64,000 nucleotides of DNA from Pseudotamlana agarivorans (GCF_018860245.1 NZ_JAHKPD010000012.1:248001-312000); one strand, 5' to 3'; positions 42,850 to 52,616 are shown, numbered from the stretch's first letter. Notes: generated by a model not told the origin, from the letters alone. Translations and numbers: made by a program.

Positions 42850-42879
42850 TTATAAGTTTTTTTGAAATCTAATAATTAA

Positions 42880-43380
42880 TTAGATACCCATTTTTTTCTT
42901 TACGTCTGCTAAGATGTCTTTTCCATCTGCAACGATTAATGAAGCTCTGTCAACAACATATTGGTATCCTTGTGCTTTTGCAACTTCTTGGATAGCTTTC
43001 ATTGCTTTTTCTTGAATAGGCTTAAATAATTCAGCTTCTTTTTTAGCGATGTCTTGTTGTGCATCAGATCTAAATTGTTGAATACGTTGTTGCTTTTCTT
43101 GTAACTCTAAACCTCTTTTTTGGTTTTCTTCATCAGTTTTCGTTGCCGCTTCAGCTTCGTATTGCTTTACCGTATTTTGGTACTCTGTAATTGAAGCTTG
43201 AATATCTGTTTGGTATGTTTTACCTAAAGTTTCAATTTCAGTTTGTGCCGCTTTAGCTTCTGGCATTGAGGCAATAAGCTCTTGTGTATTTATATGAGCA
43301 ATCTTGCTTTGTGCTTGTGTAAAACTAACTGTAACAATACATAATGCAGTTGCTAATAATAGATTCTTTAATTGTTTCAT
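42880..43380 (-). CDS. skp: Skp/OmpH-family periplasmic chaperone, copy 1
   Basis: 166 residues with a signal peptide (ending FTQAQ). KIAHINTQELIASMPEAKAA begins the conserved Skp core, and a long Gln/Glu/Lys-rich helix forms the tentacle. The end GYQYVVDRASLIVADG matches the family. Skp holds unfolded outer-membrane proteins on their way to BamA, whose gene is two genes upstream in the same unit. Confidence 0.93.
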   Translation of the reverse strand: MKQLKNLLLATALCIVTVSFTQAQSKIAHINTQELIASMPEAKAAQTEIETLGKTYQTDIQASITEYQNTVKQYEAEAATKTDEENQKRGLELQEKQQRIQQFRSDAQQDIAKKEAELFKPIQEKAMKAIQEVAKAQGYQYVVDRASLIVADGKDILADVKKKMGI

Positions 43381-43411
43381 TTTAAATAGTATTAAGTGTG
43401 TTATAAATTGA

Positions 43412-44428
43412 TTATTTGTTTTGGTTTATACTGTCTTTTACGCGTTGACGTTCTTCTAATATTTTTCGTTTTCGCTCTTCTAATTCTTTTTTTCTAGCTT
43501 CACGATCGGCTAGTTTTTTTTGTTTGTTCTCTTGTATTAATTGCTCTCTTGTTTTTGTTTCAGGAGCATTTTCATTTTTTTCTTCGTAATTCAATGCATC
43601 AGAGTTTGGAGTTTGTTCCTGTGGGGTCACACCATTTCTTTCATCAATTTTAGCTTGTTGCGCCTTTTCTCTATCTTCTATAATTTGCTTACGTCTGTCT
43701 GCTGCAGCTTGTTTTTTAGCTTCCCTAGCCGTTAAGGCCGCTTGGCGGCGTGCTTCTACTATGCTATCGCGTTCTGTTTTCTTGTCTTTTAATGCTTGTT
43801 CTCTAGCATCTAGTTCTTCATTAATTTCAGGAATTAATTCCTCTTCTTTTGCTGCTTTACGTTGCGCTCTATTTTGTGCTTGATTTCTTTTAGCAGATCT
43901 AGAAATACTTCTTAAAATCTGTTCACTTAAATCATAGCGTTTAGCAGAAAAAAGCATCGTCGCATCTGAAGATTTATCAAAAATAAAATCATATTTTTTA
44001 CCTTCAGCAATGTCTTGTACTGCAGCGAAAATTTGATCTTGAATAGGCTGCATAAGCTGCTTCTTCTGTATGAACAAATCACCGTTTGGGCCAAATCGCT
44101 TTTGCTGATAATCTAAAATTTCACTTTCCTCAAAATCGATATCCTCTTCACGTTCATGGATAAGTTCTTCTGTTAAAAGGACTTTTTCTGTGGTGAGATT
44201 TTTGCGTTTTTGTTCAACCGTTTTTAGCTTTTCATGGATTTCGTTTTTCCATTTTTCAGCTTTTTGATTCAGCTGGTTTGAGGCTTCCTGGTATTCTGGT
44301 ACATTTTCTAAAATATACTCTGTATCGATATAGCCTATTCTAACGCCACGTTGTGCTTGCGATGACATACTAGCGGCGAAAATTAATATCAGTAAAAAAA
44401 GAACGTTGTTATTAATGTATTTCAACAT
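43412..44428 (-). CDS. Skp/OmpH-family periplasmic chaperone, copy 2, with extended charged tail
   Basis: 338 residues from the ATG at 44428 (MLKYINNNVLFLLILIFAAS), which begins a good signal peptide; a longer frame to 44542 would bury it. The Skp core (VRIGYIDTEYILENVPEYQE ... YDFIFDKSSDATML) is followed by ~160 residues rich in Lys, Arg, Glu and Gln, with repeated EAR/KKxAxxRxxQI-like units, likely coiled coil or disordered. This tail is absent from copy 1. It lies 31 bp before copy 1. Confidence 0.9.
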   Translation of the reverse strand: MLKYINNNVLFLLILIFAASMSSQAQRGVRIGYIDTEYILENVPEYQEASNQLNQKAEKWKNEIHEKLKTVEQKRKNLTTEKVLLTEELIHEREEDIDFEESEILDYQQKRFGPNGDLFIQKKQLMQPIQDQIFAAVQDIAEGKKYDFIFDKSSDATMLFSAKRYDLSEQILRSISRSAKRNQAQNRAQRKAAKEEELIPEINEELDAREQALKDKKTERDSIVEARRQAALTAREAKKQAAADRRKQIIEDREKAQQAKIDERNGVTPQEQTPNSDALNYEEKNENAPETKTREQLIQENKQKKLADREARKKELEERKRKILEERQRVKDSINQNK

Positions 44429-44639
44429 GTTTCCATTTTTGATAACAGGCAACGGGCTTATATTGTTTTTTATTTGATTTGTTTTTTTTAACAAGGCGCG
44501 TTTCATTTGGTTAATGTTTAGTATTTGGTTTCTTGAATACAATCTTCAAAATTAACGAAATATAATCTTAAAAATTTTAATTCCAATGCAAAACATTTAA
44601 GTGTTATTAGAAAATACCGTGCCAAAATAATATTAACTA

Positions 44640-47279
44640 TTAAAATTGTTGTCCAATAATGAAATGCGTTTCCCAGCCATTGCTTACGTTTGTTCCTGGT
44701 AAGGCGTCGAAACCGTAACCAAAATCGATACCTAATAATCCAAATGCAGGCATGAAAATTCGAAGACCTACACCAGCCGATCTATATAAATCAAATGGGT
44801 TATAATCTTTAAAGTTATCATATGAGGCACCAGCTTCAGCAAAACCTAATACAAATATTTTAGCCGATGCTTTTAAGGTAATCGGGTAACGTAATTCTAA
44901 AGAAAACTTGTTATAAATGGTCCCACCATCTTGTCCAGATAAGGAGTTGTTAGGATAACCTCTTAATTGGACGTTTTCTCTTCCGTCTAAACTATAGTTT
45001 CCTAAACCATCCCCTCCAACGAAGAAACGCTCAAAAGGAATTACCCCCCTATCATTGTTATAAGCCCCTAAAAAACCAAATTCGGTGCTTGGTCGCAACA
45101 CTAAATCTTTCATGATTTGTGTATACCATTCACCTTTAAATTTTACTTTATAAAACTCTAACCACTTGTAACGTTCTTGGTCAATTTCTGAAATTCTATT
45201 ATTTGCATCTACGATTTCATCTGGGTTGCTATTAACGTCATTCCTAATGATGTCATTTTCATCCCTTTCATTTTTAAGGGCTTCATAGTCAACATTATTT
45301 AGCGCCGAATAAGGTAGCGTAACTTTAGCACTAACAGAGAAACTAGAACCTCCGGTTGGGTAAATAGGATCTACACTAGTATTGTTTCTAGTAATACCAA
45401 TAGTATAGGCTAAGTTATTTGAATAACCGTCACCAAATTCAAACAACCCTGTATTGTAATTATTTAAATCGTAACGTTGGTAACTAATGGCTTGAGACAA
45501 TGTGAAGAAATCATCTGGTACACTTAGTCGTTTAGCAAGACCAAAAGTGATTCCCGTTATATTAAAACTTCTCTCTTTGTCTACAGTATAATCGTATATA
45601 TTTTGACCGAATTGTTTGGTATGCGATAATGACGCAGAAAATTGAACAGGTTTTTTACCGCCTAACCAAGGTTCTGAAAACGAGAAACTGTAGGTTTGAT
45701 AAAATTGACTGGCTTGTAAACGTAACGCTAATTTTTGGCCATCACCCATAGGAATTGGTTTATAGGCGTCTTTTTTAAAGATATCTTTTATGGAAAAGTT
45801 GTTAAACGACAAACCTAGTGTACCTATAAAGCCACCACCGCCGTAACCACCTTGTAATTCAATTTGACTTGAACCATTTTCTTTCACCGCATATTCCATG
45901 TCGATAGTTCCTTCAACAGGGTTTGGGTTTAGGAAGTTTGGTGTTAATTCTTGTGCGTCGAAAAAACCTAATTGCCCTAGTTCTCTTACTGTACGTACAA
46001 CATTTGCTTTACTGTATAATTCTCCTGGACGGGTTCTTATTTCTCTGTATATAACGTGATCGTTTGTTTTGTCGTTTCCTACTACAGTAACACTATTAAA
46101 ATAGGCTGGTTTCCCCTCAGAGATCCTTATTTCTGTATCAATAACGTGATTTTCAACATTAACTTCAACAGAGTTTACGCTGGAGAATAGATACCCATTG
46201 TTTTGATATTGATTGGTAATATCAAAAGCATCTGGTTTAGAGTTGTCTGCAATACGTTCTTGTAATAAGATGCTGTTGTAAGTGTCACCTTTGTTGATAC
46301 GAAGTAGTCTTTTTAAATATTCATCTGAATAAACCGAGTTACCTATAAATGTAATTTCTCCAAATTTATATTGCTCTCCTTCGGTAACATTAATTTGAAG
46401 AGAAATAGTCTTATCGTTATTTATAATTAAACTGTCTGATAGTATTCGGGCATCTCTATACCCATTTTTCTTATACGTATTGATAACGTGACCCAAGTCT
46501 GCTTGATACGCAGAATCAATAAATTTTGATCGTTTCCAAACACGAAGAAAGTTTTTCTTCTTCGTACTTTTCATACTAGCTCTAAGTTTTTTGTCTTCTA
46601 AAACATCGTTTCCGTTAAAGGTGATGTCTTTTATTTTTACTTTTTCACCTTTATCTATATTTAATACCATATTAACTCTAGACGTAGGCATAGAGTCTTT
46701 TACTTCAATGGTATTCACATGAATTTTGGTGTTGTAGAAACCTTCTTTTTTATATTTTTTGGTCAGGAAATTTTTGGTCGTAGTAACTAGGTTTTCTGTT
46801 ACTTTCACCCCTTTATTTAAGTTGTTTTCCTTAATGATATCCTCTTTTTTACCTTTTTTAACGCCATTTATTTTTAAATCATTAAGTTGTGGTAAGTCGG
46901 ATAATCTAATTTCAAGGGAAACCACGTTACCTTCTATGTTGGTAACATAAACTTCAATATCATTAAACAATTTAGAATTCCAAAGTTTTTTAATGGCGTT
47001 ACTAATTTGTTCACCAGGCACAAAGATTTCTTTACCTTTACTTAATCCAGAATAAGTAATTATGGTTTGTTCGTTAAAAGTAGTGTTACCCGATACGGTA
47101 ATTTCTCCTAAAATGTACTTTGTATTAGGGTTTTGAGCCTCAATATTCAAGCAACCCATAAGGAGAATTATAGAAGTACAATATTTCAAAAATGTTAATA
47201 CAGAAGTTCTATTAACTAAGTTGGTCACTAGTTTTCCCAAATCGTCGTTCTCTTTTTTGATATTCAATAATAGCTTCAT
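44640..47279 (-). CDS. bamA: Outer-membrane protein assembly factor BamA (Omp85)
   Basis: 879 residues from the ATG at 47279. Several POTRA domains occupy residues ~50-420 (KYILGEITVSGNTTF, VKIKDITFNGNDVLEDKKL, KFGEITFIGNSVYSDEYLKR, AYFNSVTVVGNDKTNDHVIY), then the Omp85 barrel with GLGNYSLDGRENVQLRGYP (VRGF-like lid-lock region) and terminal FIIGQQF. It inserts barrel proteins in the outer membrane. The start is uncertain: this ATG overlaps uppS by 68 bp, and a GTG at 47228 would overlap less and still keep the signal. Confidence 0.93.
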   Translation of the reverse strand: MKLLLNIKKENDDLGKLVTNLVNRTSVLTFLKYCTSIILLMGCLNIEAQNPNTKYILGEITVSGNTTFNEQTIITYSGLSKGKEIFVPGEQISNAIKKLWNSKLFNDIEVYVTNIEGNVVSLEIRLSDLPQLNDLKINGVKKGKKEDIIKENNLNKGVKVTENLVTTTKNFLTKKYKKEGFYNTKIHVNTIEVKDSMPTSRVNMVLNIDKGEKVKIKDITFNGNDVLEDKKLRASMKSTKKKNFLRVWKRSKFIDSAYQADLGHVINTYKKNGYRDARILSDSLIINNDKTISLQINVTEGEQYKFGEITFIGNSVYSDEYLKRLLRINKGDTYNSILLQERIADNSKPDAFDITNQYQNNGYLFSSVNSVEVNVENHVIDTEIRISEGKPAYFNSVTVVGNDKTNDHVIYREIRTRPGELYSKANVVRTVRELGQLGFFDAQELTPNFLNPNPVEGTIDMEYAVKENGSSQIELQGGYGGGGFIGTLGLSFNNFSIKDIFKKDAYKPIPMGDGQKLALRLQASQFYQTYSFSFSEPWLGGKKPVQFSASLSHTKQFGQNIYDYTVDKERSFNITGITFGLAKRLSVPDDFFTLSQAISYQRYDLNNYNTGLFEFGDGYSNNLAYTIGITRNNTSVDPIYPTGGSSFSVSAKVTLPYSALNNVDYEALKNERDENDIIRNDVNSNPDEIVDANNRISEIDQERYKWLEFYKVKFKGEWYTQIMKDLVLRPSTEFGFLGAYNNDRGVIPFERFFVGGDGLGNYSLDGRENVQLRGYPNNSLSGQDGGTIYNKFSLELRYPITLKASAKIFVLGFAEAGASYDNFKDYNPFDLYRSAGVGLRIFMPAFGLLGIDFGYGFDALPGTNVSNGWETHFIIGQQF

Positions 47280-47952
47280 ACAAATGTTGTCTGGTAAAAT
47301 CTGGCCATAACACACTTGTAAAATGTAATTCGGCGTAAGCAATTTGCCATAATAAAAAGTTACTTATGCGTTGCTCTCCGCTGGTCCTGATAAGTAAATC
47401 TACGTCTGGCAAATTTTGCGTGTAAAGATGCTCATTAATAATTGATTCATCAATATTTTCGGGCGAAATTATATTATTTTTAACTTTAATGCTAATTTCT
47501 TTTATGGCGTTTATGATTTCATCTCTAGAACCATAACTTAAGGCTAGAGTGAGCGTCATTCGTGTATTACCCTTAGTAGTTTCTATAACATCGGATAATT
47601 CTTTAAATACTTTTTTAGGTAAAGAATGCAGATTGCCAATCGCGCAAAGTTTGATGTTGTTCTTTTGAAGTGTTTTTAATTCTTTAGCTAAGGAAGAAAC
47701 TAGAAGCTTCATTAGTGTTTTTACTTCTAATTGTGGTCGGTTCCAGTTTTCTGTAGAAAAAGCGTAAAGTGTTAGGTTTTCAACGCCAAGTTCTGCACAT
47801 GCCTCGACGGTGGTTCTTACCGACTTTGTGCCATTTTCATGACCAAAAGCACGCAGCATACCTTGTTTTTTGGCCCAACGTCCATTCCCATCCATGATAA
47901 TGGCAATGTGTTTAGGTAAAGTATCGGGTAGTATTTTATTTTTTAAATCCAT
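47212..47952 (-). CDS. uppS: Undecaprenyl diphosphate synthase
   Basis: 246 residues from the ATG at 47952. IAIIMDGNGRWAKKQGMLRA holds the catalytic Asp and substrate-binding residues; later motifs are TLYAFSTENWNRP, LTLALSYGSRDEI, DLLIRTSGEQRISNFLLWQ and ELHFT.VLWPDF. The enzyme makes the C55 lipid carrier for wall and O-antigen synthesis. It lies directly after porG and overlaps the start of bamA. Confidence 0.96.
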   Translation of the reverse strand: MDLKNKILPDTLPKHIAIIMDGNGRWAKKQGMLRAFGHENGTKSVRTTVEACAELGVENLTLYAFSTENWNRPQLEVKTLMKLLVSSLAKELKTLQKNNIKLCAIGNLHSLPKKVFKELSDVIETTKGNTRMTLTLALSYGSRDEIINAIKEISIKVKNNIISPENIDESIINEHLYTQNLPDVDLLIRTSGEQRISNFLLWQIAYAELHFTSVLWPDFTRQHLYEAIIEYQKRERRFGKTSDQLS

Positions 47953-47954
47953 TT

Positions 47955-48644
47955 CTAATTTACACAATAACACGGGTTTTCCCCAAAAGTATATGTTAAG
48001 GTGAAACCTGAAAACATGTACCAGTCGTTATTGTTTATATTTCCTATTTGATATTGTGGCTTTAAGGCATCTGAACTTGGCATGCTGCCATCTATTTCAT
48101 CTGAAAAAGTATATCGTGCTCCAACTTCAACCCCGATTACAAAATTACCAATTATTCTAGCTTTTACACCTAAAGACATTGGTATGCCAAAAGCCCAACT
48201 AGATTCACCTTCCGCAGCTTGTTTACCATTTATAAAATAATAATTTCCATGGCGCGTCGAGGTGATCCCTGAGTATAAATAGGGTGTCCACTCTTTTTCT
48301 CCAGAATGTAAATCGAAATCTATGAATGTAAATTCCATTCCTGCAGAGATTTCTAATAAATTCGAATCGAAGTTATAATCTCTTTGAATACGTCTTGGGT
48401 CGCCAGATTTAGAGTCGTACGCTTTTAAATCGGAATAAATCACAGATGCTCTCCAAGAATGTCTCGTACTTCTGTTCCAACGGTACAAAAGACCAAGTGC
48501 CGGTGCGTTTGGTGCAATGAAATCTGTTGCTCCAATATCACCAATTAAATTGCTTCCTCCGGCAAAGCCTCCAATTTCATGTATTTGAGCTTGGCTTAAT
48601 TGGATGCTTAAAATGCTTATTATCAATAGGGTTAAATGCCTCAT
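47955..48644 (-). CDS. porG: PorG-like outer-membrane protein (DUF6089)
   Basis: 229 residues with a signal peptide ending LSQAQ and an eight-stranded type barrel. HEIGGFAGGSNLIGDIGATD and LGLLYRWNRSTRHSWRASV are typical DUF6089. The order porG-uppS-bamA-skp-skp is the one known in Porphyromonas gingivalis, where PorG is part of the type IX secretion system. The symbol rests on this synteny plus family. Confidence 0.85.
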   Translation of the reverse strand: MRHLTLLIISILSIQLSQAQIHEIGGFAGGSNLIGDIGATDFIAPNAPALGLLYRWNRSTRHSWRASVIYSDLKAYDSKSGDPRRIQRDYNFDSNLLEISAGMEFTFIDFDLHSGEKEWTPYLYSGITSTRHGNYYFINGKQAAEGESSWAFGIPMSLGVKARIIGNFVIGVEVGARYTFSDEIDGSMPSSDALKPQYQIGNINNNDWYMFSGFTLTYTFGENPCYCVN

Positions 48645-48765
48645 AAATGTTCAAAAGTTTGCAAATATAATAAAATAGATTAGTTTGTAGTGCCTAGAAC
48701 TAAATAGTCTTAGTGTAAAACATAATTTCTTTATTATTATTGCTTTTATAGGTTTAGTAGTTTGG

Positions 48766-49653
48766 TTATTTGTTTCGGTTATCAATACCCCAAAGCAGTT
48801 TTTTTCGCAAGGTAATTAAGAAACTTTCATCTAAAAGATCAATCATTTTTATTTTGAAGTCGGCTTTTTTAATTTTAATTAAAGAGCCATTTTCAAGTGT
48901 GGCAGCTCTAGAGTCTAAAGAAACTAAATGACTTTCTTCACGACCACTAACTCTTAGGTGAACTTCGGTTGAATTTGGTATAATTAAAGGTCTGGCACTT
49001 AAATTGTGAGGTGCTATAGGTGTTAAAACCAAGCTGTTAGTGCTTGGTGTAATTACTGGGCCTCCACAACTTAAGGAGTACCCTGTAGATCCTGTAGGAG
49101 TAGAGAGAATTAATCCGTCGCTCCAATACGATGTTAAATACTCTCCGTCTAAATGAGTTTCAATCTTTATCATGGATGTGGTGTTTTTTCTACTCACCGC
49201 CACTTCGTTTAATGCAAAATTAAAAGATGTAATGTCTTTGTTCTCTGGCGAAGTTTCTACCGATAAAAGGCTGCGTTCCGATATTTTATAATTACCATCA
49301 ATAATGTTTTGCATGGCACTTTCTATAACTTCTACCTGAATGGTAGCCAGGAAACCTAATCGACCGGTATTGATTCCTACAATAGGGATGTCTTTGTCTT
49401 TTACCAGAGTTATGGCTCTTAATATGGTGCCATCACCACCGATACTTACTAAAAAGTCAAAAGTGTTGTCTAAAGAGTCGAATGTTTTGAATGAACTGAA
49501 ACTATTATTGTTAGAAGATTCTTTTTGAATAATGTTAAAAAAATCGGTTTGAATATAGGCATCAATATTTTTTTTCAAGAGAAATTTAAATAATCTTTCC
49601 ACTGAAACCGAGGTGGTTTTATTGTAAAATCGTCCGAAAACGGCAACTTTCAT
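48766..49653 (-). CDS. nadK: NAD kinase
   Basis: 295 residues. Key motifs are VSIGGDGTILRAI (GGDG with catalytic Asp), GINTGRLGFLA, FALNEVAVSR (NE/D) and the Gly-rich TPTGSTGYSLSCGGPVI. It phosphorylates NAD to NADP. It lies 4 bp from the CBS-domain gene and is likely co-transcribed with it. Confidence 0.96.
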   Translation of the reverse strand: MKVAVFGRFYNKTTSVSVERLFKFLLKKNIDAYIQTDFFNIIQKESSNNNSFSSFKTFDSLDNTFDFLVSIGGDGTILRAITLVKDKDIPIVGINTGRLGFLATIQVEVIESAMQNIIDGNYKISERSLLSVETSPENKDITSFNFALNEVAVSRKNTTSMIKIETHLDGEYLTSYWSDGLILSTPTGSTGYSLSCGGPVITPSTNSLVLTPIAPHNLSARPLIIPNSTEVHLRVSGREESHLVSLDSRAATLENGSLIKIKKADFKIKMIDLLDESFLITLRKKLLWGIDNRNK

Positions 49654-49657
49654 ATAT

Positions 49658-50317
49658 TTAGATATTTAAGTATTTTTTTAAATAATCCGAACGTTCTTTC
49701 AGGCTTTCAATATAGCCGTCTTCTTCATGTCCAGACACGATGTTGTAACTGTATCTTCTAAAAGTTTGGATGATATCTGTTAGTCCCGACTGACCAATTT
49801 TTAAAGTGATTTGTGTTAAATCAGTGTTCATTTTTGAAATAAAAGCCCCGAGTATTTTTCCTCCATTAGATTCTACAATTTGGCTAATCTCACTAAATGA
49901 ATAATCGTTGATTCCTTTTTCAATTACTAATACACCACCTGCTTCAGTAAAAAAAGGAGAGTCACCAAATAAACTTATAATATCATTAAGCTCATAATAT
50001 CCTAGATACTCGTTTTTTTCATTAAGTACAGGCATGATGTTTGTTGAGTTGGTGGCAAATACCTCTAATACATCTAGCCAAAGTGTGGTGTCTCGAACAA
50101 AAAAGTTTTCCAACGAATATTTGTATTCAAATAAAGGTTTTTCTTTTTCAAAACAATAGGCGTCAGCTTCCGAAAAAGTACCTAAATAGATACCGTTTTC
50201 ATCTTGAATAGGAATGTGTGAAAAGGTAAGCTGATTAAATAGTAATTGCAAATCACGCACGTTATTGCTAATGTTTAGCGGTTTTATATCGTTAATGATG
50301 AATTCTAAAAGTTTCAT
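49658..50317 (-). CDS. CBS-domain protein linked to NAD kinase
   Basis: 219 residues from the ATG at 50317 (MKLLEFIINDIKPLN). Two CBS motifs, FSHIPIQDENGIYLGTFSEAD and NIMPVLNEKNEYLGYYELND, are followed by an ACT-like C-terminal part (EISQIVESNGGKILGAFIS, DLTQITLKIGQ). CBS pairs bind adenylates, so a regulatory role beside NAD kinase is plausible but unproven. The longer frame to 50350 has no support. Confidence 0.88.
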   Translation of the reverse strand: MKLLEFIINDIKPLNISNNVRDLQLLFNQLTFSHIPIQDENGIYLGTFSEADAYCFEKEKPLFEYKYSLENFFVRDTTLWLDVLEVFATNSTNIMPVLNEKNEYLGYYELNDIISLFGDSPFFTEAGGVLVIEKGINDYSFSEISQIVESNGGKILGAFISKMNTDLTQITLKIGQSGLTDIIQTFRRYSYNIVSGHEEDGYIESLKERSDYLKKYLNI

Positions 50318-50406
50318 GATTCCTATTAAATTGGACTGCAAATTAATCAAAAAAAAAGTATGTTAGGCTGTTCTACTTTGTATTTTTGTTTTTTTAAAAT
50401 GTATTT

Positions 50407-51120
50407 ATGACAAAGTTAAGTGTTAATATCAATAAGATAGCAACGTTAAGGAATTCTCGTGGCGGTGATGTGCCTAATGTGGTGCAATTTGCAAAAGATG
50501 CACAGCGTTTTGGAGCAGAAGGAATTACTATTCATCCTAGGCCAGATGAAAGACATATTCGTTATCAGGATGCTCGCGATTTAAAACCAGAGGTGTATAC
50601 CGAATATAATATTGAAGGGAATCCAGTGACGTCTTTTTTAAAACTGGTTTTAGAGGTAAAACCCACTCAGGTAACGTTGGTGCCAGATGCTATTGATGCC
50701 ATTACGAGTAATGCTGGTTGGGACACCATTAAACACAAAGACTTTCTGGTTGATGTTATTAAGGAATTTAAAAATAATGGGATACGCACCTCGATTTTTG
50801 TCGATCCTGTTTTAGAACAAATTGAAGGCGCAAAATTAACAGGAGCCGATCGTATTGAATTATATACTGAAGCCTTTGCGCATCAATACAGTTTAGGTAA
50901 TGAAGGTGCTATTAAACCATATGTGGAAAGCGCCGAATTGGCAAGTAAATTAGATTTAGGTATTAATGCAGGGCACGATTTATCATTAGAAAATATTAAG
51001 TTTTTTAAAGATGAAATGCCTAATTTGCTGGAAGTGTCTATTGGTCACGCTTTAATTGCTGAAAGTTTGTATTTAGGTGTTGAAAACGTGATTCAAATGT
51101 ATTTGAATAAGTTGAAGTAA
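50407..51120 (+). CDS. pdxJ: Pyridoxine 5'-phosphate synthase
   Basis: 237 residues, a TIM barrel. LSVNINKIATLRNSRGGDVP, EGITIHPRPDERHIRYQDA, QVTLVPD and GINAGHDLSLENI are PdxJ signatures, including the catalytic Glu and His regions. It closes the ring of pyridoxine phosphate from 3-amino-acetone phosphate and deoxyxylulose phosphate. Divergent from nadK and its CBS partner. Confidence 0.96.
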   Translation: MTKLSVNINKIATLRNSRGGDVPNVVQFAKDAQRFGAEGITIHPRPDERHIRYQDARDLKPEVYTEYNIEGNPVTSFLKLVLEVKPTQVTLVPDAIDAITSNAGWDTIKHKDFLVDVIKEFKNNGIRTSIFVDPVLEQIEGAKLTGADRIELYTEAFAHQYSLGNEGAIKPYVESAELASKLDLGINAGHDLSLENIKFFKDEMPNLLEVSIGHALIAESLYLGVENVIQMYLNKLK

Positions 51121-51284
51121 GGTATTCATTTCGTCATGCCGAACTCGATTTGGATCTCACTAGCTTTAGTTTTGAAACTCAATAATTGACGATGAGACCC
51201 TAAATAATATTCAGAGTCACGGCTGAAAAAACAAAAAAAAATTGAAATTGTTTTTCGCTTATGCGGAAATTAAGATATAAAAAA

Positions 51285-52046
51285 ATGATATTACATTCAA
51301 CTATTTTAGGTGAAGGCAGGCCATTTGTTATTTTACACGGGTTTTTAGGCATGAGCGACAACTGGAAAACCTTAGGGATGCAGTTTAGTGAGGCTGGATA
51401 TGAAGTGCATTTAGTGGATCAGCGTAATCACGGACGTAGTTTTCACGACAATGCTTTTAGTTATGAAGTGCTTGCTGAAGATTTAAAAGCTTATTGCATT
51501 CATCACAATTTAGAAGACATTGTATTGTTAGGGCACTCTATGGGCGGAAAAACGGCCATGCTATTTTCAACTTTAAATCCAGAGTTGGTTTCAAAATTGA
51601 TTGTGGCCGATATCTCTCCAAGATTTTATCCAGTGCACCATGATGCGATTTTAAATGGCTTAAGTGCTATTAACTTTGATGCGGTTAAAAGCAGAGGAGA
51701 AGTAGATAAGGTTTTAAGTGAATATGTTCAAGATATAGGAACCCGACAGTTTTTACTTAAAAACTTGTATTGGGTTGAAAAAGGGCAGCTTGGGTTACGT
51801 ATAAATATAGATGTACTTCAAAATGAAGTTGTCGAAGTTGGTGAAGCTTTGCCAAGTTATGCTATATTTGATGGTGACACCTTGTTTTTGCGTGGAGACC
51901 GATCGGAATATATAGGTGTTGGTGATGAAAGTATCATAAAAACACATTTTCCTGCCGCTCGTATTGAAACTATTTCAAATGCTGGACATTGGTTGCATGC
52001 TGAAAATCCAAAAGATTTTTATGCGGAAGTGATGGCATTTGTGTAA
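51285..52046 (+). CDS. Alpha/beta hydrolase (YbfF-like esterase)
   Basis: 253 residues from the ATG at 51285. The oxyanion motif LHGFLGMSDNW, the nucleophile elbow LGHSMGGKTAM and the catalytic His in NAGHWLHAENP are all present. DQRNHGRSFH is typical of the YbfF-type acyl-esterases. Substrate unknown. The 160 bp before it carry a CGTCATGCCGAAC word common to degraded dispersed repeats. Confidence 0.9.
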   Translation: MILHSTILGEGRPFVILHGFLGMSDNWKTLGMQFSEAGYEVHLVDQRNHGRSFHDNAFSYEVLAEDLKAYCIHHNLEDIVLLGHSMGGKTAMLFSTLNPELVSKLIVADISPRFYPVHHDAILNGLSAINFDAVKSRGEVDKVLSEYVQDIGTRQFLLKNLYWVEKGQLGLRINIDVLQNEVVEVGEALPSYAIFDGDTLFLRGDRSEYIGVGDESIIKTHFPAARIETISNAGHWLHAENPKDFYAEVMAFV

Positions 52047-52070
52047 ATTATTATAAAAAAACAGAGAAAG

Positions 52071-52412
52071 ATGAAATTACTTTTAAATTTATTATTAACA
52101 GCACTTGCTGTGTTTGTGCTGTCTAATGTATTATCTGGAGTTCATGTAGATGGTTATATGACGGCCTTGATTGTGGCCGTAATCTTGGGCTTGCTCAATA
52201 TTTTTATTAAACCTATTTTGGTTATTTTTACATTACCAATTACGGTATTAACCTTAGGTTTATTTTTGCTAGTTATTAATGCGTTTATCATTTTAATAGC
52301 GAGTAATTTAATAAGTGGATTTTCGGTAGATGGTGTCTGGACCGCCATACTTTTTAGTGTTCTTTTATCTATTCTTGAATCTATACTGCATTCTTTTCTT
52401 AAAGCCGATTAG
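52071..52412 (+). CDS. Small four-helix membrane protein of the phage holin-4 / PF04020 type
   Basis: 113 residues with four hydrophobic helices; LGLLNIFIKPILVIFTLPIT and LGLFLLVINAFIILIASNLI are the usual signature of this family. Despite the holin label, chromosomal members are widespread and their function is unknown. It lies 24 bp after the hydrolase and is probably co-transcribed. Confidence 0.88.
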   Translation: MKLLLNLLLTALAVFVLSNVLSGVHVDGYMTALIVAVILGLLNIFIKPILVIFTLPITVLTLGLFLLVINAFIILIASNLISGFSVDGVWTAILFSVLLSILESILHSFLKAD

Positions 52413-52441
52413 AGCATACTAAAAATCAAGCCTTTAAAAAC

Positions 52442-52473
52442 TTTGCATAGGATGTAAAAATATATTATTTTTG
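52442..52473 (+). promoter_or_regulatory. Promoter of tig
   Basis: TTTG at 52442-52445, 20 bp, then TATTTTTG at 52466-52473, a full Bacteroidota consensus. The -7 box lies inside a 13 bp inverted repeat (GGATGTAAAAATA from 52450 and TATTTTTGCATCC). The leader to the start codon is about 135 nt. Confidence 0.75.
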
Positions 52474-52616
52474 CATCCCAATTTTGGTGGCTAAAAATGA
52501 ATTTTATAGTTCCATTGAATTTGGCTTCCCCGGAATAGTAGGGATTTATATTTTTTTAGGTTTTTAGAAGAAACCTTATTGTTAAATGCCTGATTTAAGG
52601 CTTTATATCATTTAAA

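Noticed and set aside
51121-51284. Possible structured RNA or repeat with a CGTCATGCCGAAC word before the hydrolase
   Set aside because: Only short, degraded similarity to common dispersed repeats; no stable fold found by eye.
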